Shown here: positions 57,609 through 64,000 of the stretch, piece after piece
How positions within the stretch are numbered: the stretch's first letter is position 1
Layout: each line of letters opens with the position of its first letter
From: Prochlorococcus sp. AG-402-C22
Lineage (GTDB): Bacteria > Cyanobacteriota > Cyanobacteriia > PCC-6307 > Cyanobiaceae
Assembly (NCBI GenBank): GCA_003279535.1
Contig: QCHO01000004.1
Coordinates: forward strand, 24,310-88,309
DNA: 64,000 nt
Reading direction: 5' to 3'
Made by a program: the position numbers and the translations under genes
Notes under the pieces: model-generated
What the model was told of the DNA's origin: nothing
Database searches by the model: none
Seen by the model: only the letters and a program-made list of their open reading frames with translations

Positions 57609-57983
57609 TTAATTTTTTGGAGCTTTGGCTCCATACTTAGATCTCGATTGACGTCTATCTTTGACTCCAGCCGTATCTAAAGTTCCTCTTATTATATGAT
57701 ATCTAACTCCTGGTAAATCCTTTACTCTACCACCTCTAAGTAGTACCACAGAGTGTTCTTGCAAGTTATGTCCAATTCCTGGAATATAAGCTGTTACTTC
57801 AAAACCAGAAGTTAATCTCACCCTTGCAACTTTTCTGAGAGCTGAATTAGGTTTTTTTGGTGTTGATGTATAAACTCTTGTACATACCCCTCTTCTTTCA
57901 GGACAAGCTTTTAATGCAGGAGATTTTGTTTTTCTAGTCAGACGTTTTCTTTCTGAACCTATTAATTGTGAAATGGTAGGCAT
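57609..57983 (-). CDS. rpsL: 30S ribosomal protein S12
   Basis: The 124-residue decoding-centre protein has [17 protein letters not shown] and [14 protein letters not shown], the regions where streptomycin-resistance changes arise in other bacteria; here both carry the common sensitive-type lysines. It is the first gene of the str operon, divergent from glutamate synthase across 196 nt. Confidence 0.98.
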   Translation of the reverse strand: MPTISQLIGSERKRLTRKTKSPALKACPERRGVCTRVYTSTPKKPNSALRKVARVRLTSGFEVTAYIPGIGHNLQEHSVVLLRGGRVKDLPGVRYHIIRGTLDTAGVKDRRQSRSKYGAKAPKN

Positions 57984-58179
57984 CTAATATATTTAGATAA
58001 AAATAGACATTTAATTATCATAACCTTTTAAGAGCACCAACTTAAAGTTTTTGATGATATTTTTTTTAAAAATTTGTGAAATGAAAATTCTTTGGTAAAT
58101 ATTCATTATTTTTAGATTTATTTTCATATTTATTTTTATAATAGAAATACATAAATAACTAAATAGAATTAAATAATCT
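57984..58179. promoter_or_regulatory. Divergent promoter region between rpsL and glutamate synthase
   Basis: The spacer is very AT-rich and should contain the promoters of the str operon and of gltS. No GTA-N8-TAC NtcA site, no tRNA and no convincing gene were seen. A low-complexity frame on the minus strand (58011-58196) overlaps the gltS start and is not believable. Confidence 0.4.
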
Positions 58180-61100
58180 ATGGGAGAGAGTATCAAAAGA
58201 ATCGTTGGGCCATATCAAGATAGTTATTCCCCAAATGGAATAATCGGTGAAAAGGATGCGTGTGGAGTTGGTTTTATAGCAAATATTGAAGGGATAGAAA
58301 GCAACTGGATCCTAAAACAATCCCTGAAAGGCCTTAATTGTATGGAGCATAGAGGAGGTTGTGGAGGAGATAGTGACTCAGGTGATGGAGCAGGCATTTT
58401 ATGTTCAATTCCATGGAAATACTTAGATGAAAAAATGAATCTAAAAGATAAAAAAGATTTTGATAGAGGTTTAGGCATGATTTTTATGCCTAATAAAAAA
58501 GAGAAAATTGAAGAATGTAAATCAATATGTGATCAGGAAGCAGAAAAATTAAGAATCTACAATACATCTTGGAGAACAGTACCTGTTAATAATGAAATCT
58601 TAGGTCCTTTAGCTAAAGCAAATGCCCCATTCATAAGCCAGTGGATTCTACATATAGATAAAAAAGATAATCAGGATATTGAAAGGCTTTTATTTCAATT
58701 AAGGAAAAGAATTGAAAAAAAAATAAGGGAGACTTTAAAAAACCACGTTGGGGATTGTGATTTTTATTTTGCTTCACTAAGTTCTCAAACTGTTGTATAC
58801 AAAGGTATGGTTCGTTCAGAGATATTATCTGAGTTTTATCAAGATCTAAAAGAAGAGAGTTTTAAAGTATCATTTTCTGTTTACCATAGGAGGTTTAGTA
58901 CTAATACACTTCCAAAATGGCCACTTGCTCAGCCCATGAGATTTTTAGGTCATAACGGCGAAATAAATACTCTCTTAGGTAATATCAACTGGGCTAAAGC
59001 TTCAGAAAGTCACATAGATGACTTTTGGGGAGATTTATCTAATGAAATTAAGCCGATTGTAGATGTAAATAAAAGTGATTCATCAAATCTTGATGCAACT
59101 CTTGAAATTAATATTCGTTCAGGTCAGCCCATTACTGACTCATTGTTAAAACTTGTTCCTGAAGCATTTAGAGATCAACCAGAACTCGAACAAAGAGAAG
59201 ATATAAAGGCATTTTATGAATATTCTGCGAGTCTACAAGAAGCTTGGGATGGACCTGCTTTACTTGTATTTGCAGATGGTAAATTTGTAGGAGCAACGCT
59301 TGATAGAAATGGTCTAAGACCAGCAAGATATTCAATAACAAATGATGGTTTTGTAATAATGGGTTCCGAAACAGGAGTAGTAGAAATTGAAGAGGAGAGA
59401 GTAATAGAAAAAGGTCGATTAGGACCGGGACAAATGTTAGCAGTTGATTTTCATCAAAATAGAATTCTAAGAAATTGGGAGGTAAAATCTGAAGCAGCTG
59501 AAAGGCATGATTACAAAAATCTCCTAAATAATAGAACTATAAAAATTGAAAATAATGAATGGGTTAAAGACTGTAAACTAAAAGACCTTGAGTTAATACA
59601 ACAACAAACTGCATACGGCTTTTCAGCAGAAGATAATGATCTTATCTTAGATTCAATGGCTTCATTAGCTAAAGAGCCTACTTATTGCATGGGCGACGAT
59701 ATCCCACTAGCAGTGCTTTCATCAAAGCCACATATTTTATATGACTATTTTAAGCAAAGGTTTGCTCAAGTTACTAATCCTCCTATTGACCCTCTTAGAG
59801 AAAAACTAGTAATGAGTTTAGAGATGCATCTTGGAGAAAGATGTACACCATTTGAGATTAAAGATCCTAAACCTTTTGTTCATTTACAAAGTCCAATTCT
59901 CAATGAGGAAGAACTCATTTCCATTCAAAAATCAGAAATTAAATCTCATACAATTTCAAGTTTGTTCGATATTGAGGAAGGTGTTCAAGGCTTAGAGAAC
60001 CAATTAAAAGCAATTTGTAAACAGAGTGAGTTCTCTATAAGAGAAGGTTGCTCTTTAATTGTTATTTCTGATAAAGGAATTAACCCTAAAAAAACTTTTA
60101 TTCCTCCCTTACTTGCTGTTGGAGCAATTCATCATTATCTTCTAAAAAAAGAAATCAGGCTAAAAGCTTCTCTAATAATTGAAACAGGTCAATGTTGGAG
60201 TACACATCATTTAGCTTGTTTGATTGGTTATGGTGCAAGCGCAGTTTGTCCTTGGTTGACTTTCGAAGCAGGAAGACATTGGTTAAAACACCCAAAAACT
60301 CAAAAACTTATAGATAGCAAAAAGATCAACTCATTATCAATAACTGATGTTCAAGAAAATATTAAAAAAGCTCTAGAAGACGGTCTAAGAAAAATTCTTT
60401 CTAAAATAGGTATTTCACTTTTGTCTAGTTACCATGGCGCACAAATTTTTGAAGCTGTAGGCCTTGGTTCTGACTTAATAAAAATTGCTTTTGATGGGAC
60501 AACCAGCCGAATTGCTGGCATAACTCTAAAAGAATTATCTAATGAAACGCTTTCAATACATACTAAAGCCTACCCAGAGATCGATTTAAAAAAATTAGAA
60601 TTCTTAGGATTTGTACAATTTAGAAATAATGGAGAATATCACTCTAATAATCCTGAGATGTCCAAAGTTTTACATTCGGCTGTAAAACAAGGACCTGGAT
60701 ACGATCATTTTGAAACTTACAAAAAACTCATTAGTAATAGGCCGACAACATCTTTAAGAGATCTACTAACAATTAGTTCAAAAAGAAAAAGCATTTCTTT
60801 AGAGGATGTTGAAAGTGTTGAATCAATTTGCAAAAGGTTTTGCACTGGAGGAATGAGTTTGGGTGCATTATCAAGAGAAGCGCATGAAGTATTAGCAGTT
60901 GCAATGAATAGAATTGGTGGGAAAAGTAATAGTGGAGAAGGGGGAGAAGATCCAGCTCGTTTTAATGTTTTAAATGATATTGATGAAAGTACTCAATCAG
61001 CAACATTACCATTCATAAGAGGTCTAGAAAATGGAGACACCGCATGTTCAGCTATTAAACAAATAGCATCAGGTAGATTTGGAGTTACACCTGAATATCT

Positions 61101-62754
61101 AAGGAGTGGTAAACAACTCGAAATTAAAATGGCTCAAGGTGCTAAACCAGGCGAAGGAGGACAATTGCCTGGTCCAAAAGTTGATTCTTACATCGCAAAA
61201 CTAAGAAATAGTAAACCTGGAGTAGCCCTAATATCTCCTCCCCCGCATCATGACATTTATTCAATTGAAGATTTAGCCCAACTTATCCATGACTTACACC
61301 AAGTCCATCCAAAAGCCAAAGTGAGCGTTAAACTTGTTTCTGAAATTGGCATAGGCACTATTGCTGCTGGAGTAAGCAAAGCTAATGCAGATGTAATTCA
61401 AATTTCAGGACATGACGGAGGTACAGGTGCCTCACCTCTAAGTTCTATTAAACATGCAGGTTTACCATGGGAATTAGGTGTCAGTGAGGTTCACAAATCT
61501 CTATTGGAGAATAACTTACGTGAAAGAGTAATTTTGAGAACTGATGGGGGTCTTAAAACAGGCTGGGATGTTGTTATCGCAGCTTTACTAGGTGCTGAAG
61601 AATACGGGTTCGGTTCTGTAGCGATGATTGCCGAAGGATGTATAATGGCTCGTGTTTGCCATACAAACAAATGTCCCGTTGGGGTAGCTACTCAAAAAGA
61701 AGAATTAAGAAAAAGATTTAAAGGTATTCCAGAAAATGTTGTCAATTTTTTCTTGTACATTGCTGAAGAAGTAAGACAAATAATGAGTAGCATCGGTGTT
61801 TCTAATATGGAAGAACTGATTGGAAATCAAGAATTTCTTTCTGCAAGAAATATCAGTCTTCCAAAAACTTCTAATATCGATCTCTCTTCTCTAGTAAACA
61901 ACGAATCCTCAATCAATGAAAGATCATGGTTAAAACATTCAAACAATGCTCATAGTAATGGATTTGTATTAGAAGACGAATTTTTGTCAGATGCGGAATT
62001 CATAGATTCAATTAAAAATCATGAAAACTTAACCAAAGAAATTCAAATAAAGAATACAGATAGAAGCGTTTGTGCCAAAATATCTGGCGAAATCGCAGCA
62101 CTTTATGGAAACACTGGGTTCAATGGCGAACTCAACTTAAATTTCAAAGGATATGCAGGACAGAGCTTTGGTGCTTTTTTATTAAAAGGGATGAATGTCC
62201 AATTAATAGGCGAAGCTAATGATTATGTATGCAAAGGAATGAATGGCGGAATACTTACCATAATTCCACCAACAATAGATACAAACTCCTCCGAGCAAGT
62301 CATTTTAGGAAACACTTGTCTTTATGGAGCAACAGGAGGAAAATTATTTGCATTAGGTAAATCGGGAGAAAGATTTGCAGTAAGAAATAGTGGCGCCACG
62401 GCAGTAACAGAGGGGGCAGGGGATCATTGTTGTGAATACATGACTGGTGGAAAAATAGTTATTCTTGGTTCCACAGGAAGAAATATTGGTGCTGGCATGA
62501 CTGGTGGAATAGCATTTATACTCGATGAAAATAATGATTTAAGTAATAAAGTTAATATGGAAATAGTTAGCATTCATAAAATAACCTCATCAAAGCAAGA
62601 GGAGATTTTATTGGAAATTATTAAAGAATACCTATCAAAAACAAAGAGCTTGAAGGCTGCCAAAATAATTGAAAATTGGTCTTATTACAAAAAAACATTC
62701 AAATTAATTGTTCCCCCAAGCGAGGAAGAAATGCTTGGCATAAAGAAAATGTAA
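58180..62754 (+). CDS. gltS: Ferredoxin-dependent glutamate synthase
   Basis: Fd-GOGAT transfers the amide of glutamine to 2-oxoglutarate using photosynthetically reduced ferredoxin. The 1524-residue protein has a class II glutaminase domain whose nucleophile Cys28 (in DACGVGF) is exposed by removal of a 27-residue propeptide. It continues with the central domain, an FMN-binding synthase domain (GGKSNSGEGGEDPARF, GHDGGTGASPL) and the [3Fe-4S] cysteines in CIMARVCHTNKCPVG. The C-terminal GXGXG beta-helix is last (TGGKIVILGSTGRNIGAGMTGG, in two blocks). Length matches the ferredoxin form, without the NADPH small subunit. Confidence 0.97.
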   Translation: MGESIKRIVGPYQDSYSPNGIIGEKDACGVGFIANIEGIESNWILKQSLKGLNCMEHRGGCGGDSDSGDGAGILCSIPWKYLDEKMNLKDKKDFDRGLGMIFMPNKKEKIEECKSICDQEAEKLRIYNTSWRTVPVNNEILGPLAKANAPFISQWILHIDKKDNQDIERLLFQLRKRIEKKIRETLKNHVGDCDFYFASLSSQTVVYKGMVRSEILSEFYQDLKEESFKVSFSVYHRRFSTNTLPKWPLAQPMRFLGHNGEINTLLGNINWAKASESHIDDFWGDLSNEIKPIVDVNKSDSSNLDATLEINIRSGQPITDSLLKLVPEAFRDQPELEQREDIKAFYEYSASLQEAWDGPALLVFADGKFVGATLDRNGLRPARYSITNDGFVIMGSETGVVEIEEERVIEKGRLGPGQMLAVDFHQNRILRNWEVKSEAAERHDYKNLLNNRTIKIENNEWVKDCKLKDLELIQQQTAYGFSAEDNDLILDSMASLAKEPTYCMGDDIPLAVLSSKPHILYDYFKQRFAQVTNPPIDPLREKLVMSLEMHLGERCTPFEIKDPKPFVHLQSPILNEEELISIQKSEIKSHTISSLFDIEEGVQGLENQLKAICKQSEFSIREGCSLIVISDKGINPKKTFIPPLLAVGAIHHYLLKKEIRLKASLIIETGQCWSTHHLACLIGYGASAVCPWLTFEAGRHWLKHPKTQKLIDSKKINSLSITDVQENIKKALEDGLRKILSKIGISLLSSYHGAQIFEAVGLGSDLIKIAFDGTTSRIAGITLKELSNETLSIHTKAYPEIDLKKLEFLGFVQFRNNGEYHSNNPEMSKVLHSAVKQGPGYDHFETYKKLISNRPTTSLRDLLTISSKRKSISLEDVESVESICKRFCTGGMSLGALSREAHEVLAVAMNRIGGKSNSGEGGEDPARFNVLNDIDESTQSATLPFIRGLENGDTACSAIKQIASGRFGVTPEYLRSGKQLEIKMAQGAKPGEGGQLPGPKVDSYIAKLRNSKPGVALISPPPHHDIYSIEDLAQLIHDLHQVHPKAKVSVKLVSEIGIGTIAAGVSKANADVIQISGHDGGTGASPLSSIKHAGLPWELGVSEVHKSLLENNLRERVILRTDGGLKTGWDVVIAALLGAEEYGFGSVAMIAEGCIMARVCHTNKCPVGVATQKEELRKRFKGIPENVVNFFLYIAEEVRQIMSSIGVSNMEELIGNQEFLSARNISLPKTSNIDLSSLVNNESSINERSWLKHSNNAHSNGFVLEDEFLSDAEFIDSIKNHENLTKEIQIKNTDRSVCAKISGEIAALYGNTGFNGELNLNFKGYAGQSFGAFLLKGMNVQLIGEANDYVCKGMNGGILTIIPPTIDTNSSEQVILGNTCLYGATGGKLFALGKSGERFAVRNSGATAVTEGAGDHCCEYMTGGKIVILGSTGRNIGAGMTGGIAFILDENNDLSNKVNMEIVSIHKITSSKQEEILLEIIKEYLSKTKSLKAAKIIENWSYYKKTFKLIVPPSEEEMLGIKKM

Positions 62755-63048
62755 ATGCCTTTCTTTGTAAAAACTGAAATTATAAAAAAAGAATACTTAG
62801 CTAATAGTGACTTAAAACGAAAAATAATTGACGAACATAATAATTGGATAAAAAAATTAAAAAAAGATGGTATTAATATAAAAAGTGGTTTTTTGATAGA
62901 TGAGTTAAAAAGTCCAGGCGACGGGGGATTACTTATTCTTGAGATGAATAATTATAAAAATGCACTAAAAATCATCAAAAATGATCCAATGATTACAAAT
63001 GATCTAGTTGAGTGGAAATTAAATGAGTGGATAGATTCAAATCAATGA
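62755..63048 (+). CDS. YciI-like protein
   Basis: The 97-residue protein has the YciI/dimeric alpha-beta fold pattern: HNNWIKKLKKDG near 28-39 with the His common to the family, GFLIDEL, GGLLILEMNNYKNALKIIKNDPM. Its start codon follows the gltS stop with no gap, so it is translationally coupled to glutamate synthase. The function is unknown; a small-molecule binding or catalytic role with an Fd-GOGAT link is only an inference. Confidence 0.8.
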   Translation: MPFFVKTEIIKKEYLANSDLKRKIIDEHNNWIKKLKKDGINIKSGFLIDELKSPGDGGLLILEMNNYKNALKIIKNDPMITNDLVEWKLNEWIDSNQ

Positions 63049-63053
63049 AAAGA

Positions 63054-63962
63054 CTATCTTGGAAACTTTTTCATAAGTTTTTGAATCTCTTCAGCATGGT
63101 AACTGCTACGAGTTAAAGGGGAACTCACTACTTGCATAAAGCCCAAATTTTTTTCCCCGAACGCTTTAAAATAATTAAATTTTGAAGGACTCACGAATCT
63201 TTGAACAGGTAAATGATTAGGGCCAGGAGATAAATATTGACCAATAGTAACAATATCAACGTAATTACTCCTCAAATCCTCAAGAAGATTCAAAACCTCC
63301 TCATCTTTTTCCCCTAAACCAAGCATAAAGCCTGATTTTGTATAAACTTTAGGAGAATACTCTCTAGTTCTTTTAAGTAACTCTAGAGTTCTCTCATATT
63401 TACCCTGAGGTCTTACTTTTTTATAAAGCGATGGCACAGTTTCAATATTGTGGTTTAAAACATTTGGATTGGAATTAAGAACTTTTTGAAGAGCTTTCCA
63501 ATTACCACAAAAATCAGGAATTAGAAGCTCAATCGTAGTTTCAGGAGATTTTTTTCTTACTTGATCAACACATTTAAAAAATTGAGATGCCCCACCATCC
63601 TCAAGATCGTCTCTATTAACTGATGTGATTACAACGTGCTTAAGCTTCATTCTATAAACGGCTTCTGCTAGACGATATGGTTCTGTTGGGTCTAAATCTC
63701 TCTTGGATCTATCAAAATCAATATCGCAATATGGACATGCCCTGGTGCAACCAGGGCCCATTATAAGGAAAGTTGCAGTTCCACTAGCAAAACATTCACC
63801 AATATTTGGACAGCTTGCTTCTTGACATACGGTATTGAGATTTAAATCATTTAATAAATTTGCAGTACTACCAATTCTCTCAACTTGTGGAGCTTTTACT
63901 CTTAACCAATCGGGTTTTGAAATTAAACTATTATTATTAGTCAAATTAATTCTTACTGACAT
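63054..63962 (-). CDS. lipA: Lipoyl synthase
   Basis: LipA inserts two sulfurs into octanoyl groups on lipoate-dependent enzymes. The 302-residue radical SAM protein has the auxiliary cluster cysteines CX4CX5C at 46, 51 and 57 ([12 protein letters not shown]). The SAM cluster CX3CX2C is at 72, 76 and 79 (CTRACPYC), and the C-terminal RSSY motif at about 285-288 supplies the serine ligand. It begins at ATG 63960-63962. It is convergent with the YciI-like gene, gap 5 nt. Confidence 0.97.
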   Translation of the reverse strand: MSVRINLTNNNSLISKPDWLRVKAPQVERIGSTANLLNDLNLNTVCQEASCPNIGECFASGTATFLIMGPGCTRACPYCDIDFDRSKRDLDPTEPYRLAEAVYRMKLKHVVITSVNRDDLEDGGASQFFKCVDQVRKKSPETTIELLIPDFCGNWKALQKVLNSNPNVLNHNIETVPSLYKKVRPQGKYERTLELLKRTREYSPKVYTKSGFMLGLGEKDEEVLNLLEDLRSNYVDIVTIGQYLSPGPNHLPVQRFVSPSKFNYFKAFGEKNLGFMQVVSSPLTRSSYHAEEIQKLMKKFPR

Positions 63963-64000
63963 GTAATTTTTATTTTACTAAAAACAAGATGAATTAACTA

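Noticed and set aside
58011-58196. A 61-residue gene on the minus strand before gltS
   Set aside because: Low-complexity Ile/Lys/Asn sequence made by AT-rich DNA; it overlaps the gltS start and has no recognisable feature.

Overview
The window comes from a streamlined, AT-rich marine picocyanobacterium, almost certainly Prochlorococcus and probably a high-light-adapted lineage. This rests on several things seen together: a cyanobacterial split RNA polymerase (rpoB-rpoC1-rpoC2), a one-helix high-light-inducible (Hli) protein, ferredoxin-dependent glutamate synthase, a cyanobacterial atp operon order (atpI-atpB-atpE), an RNase E with the cyanobacterial basic C-terminal tail, LL-diaminopimelate aminotransferase, Ycf35/DUF1257 and DUF3493 proteins, very short intergenic distances and frequent TTG/GTG starts. 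No insertion sequence, prophage, CRISPR array or rRNA was seen. One tRNA gene, tRNA-Thr(CGU), is present.

Layout. 1-1710 (minus): head of the ATP synthase operon (atpI, atpB, atpE; the next gene begins at the window edge). 1978-5239 (plus): ftsW, then the System II cytochrome c maturation pair ccdA-ccs1. 5236-10259: queF, a small hypothetical gene, glnB (PII), a TlyA-type rRNA methyltransferase, purB and fumC. 10269-12995 (minus): a Ski2-like RNA helicase. 13135-17701 (plus): a compact five-gene biotin operon bioF-bioK-bioC-bioD-bioA. 17710-19227: DUF3143, a membrane-anchored J-domain protein and rsmG. 19230-22479 (minus): a probable redox module (Cys-poor aldo/keto reductase, [4Fe-4S] ferredoxin, DUF1257/Ycf35, DUF2997), a HEAT-repeat protein and a 48-residue single-helix membrane protein. 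22529-34528 (minus): rlmN, hli, rpoC2, rpoC1, rpoB, tatD, rpsT. 34650-37822: hisD, rpiA and an HtrA/Deg protease. 37983-43624 (plus): rimP-nusA-ylxR-infB translation/transcription operon. 43638-47527: DUF3493, tRNA-Thr, a B12-binding-type radical SAM protein, clpS and dapL. 47825-53218: RNase E, RNase HII, DUF1997, prephenate dehydratase, a quinone/tocopherol-type methyltransferase and a Lon-N-domain protein. 53274-57983 (minus): the str operon rpsL-rpsG-fusA-tuf-rpsJ. 58180-63962: ferredoxin-dependent glutamate synthase, a YciI-like protein and lipoyl synthase.

How the genes work together. The window is mostly core metabolism and information processing. Nitrogen assimilation (glnB, gltS), biotin, lipoate, lysine/peptidoglycan precursor (dapL), histidine and phenylalanine synthesis sit beside the transcription and translation machinery. 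All eleven convergent gene pairs meet within 15 nt or overlap, so there is almost no room for dedicated terminators.

I did not find an unmistakable new system. The best candidates for a second look are the ferredoxin/DUF1257/DUF2997/aldo-keto reductase module at 19230-21419, the structured atpI leader at 1711-1781 (a C-rich segment complementary to the Shine-Dalgarno region, plus a 7-nt direct repeat), the 48-residue membrane protein at 22333-22479, and the double-coding overlap at the end of RNase E.
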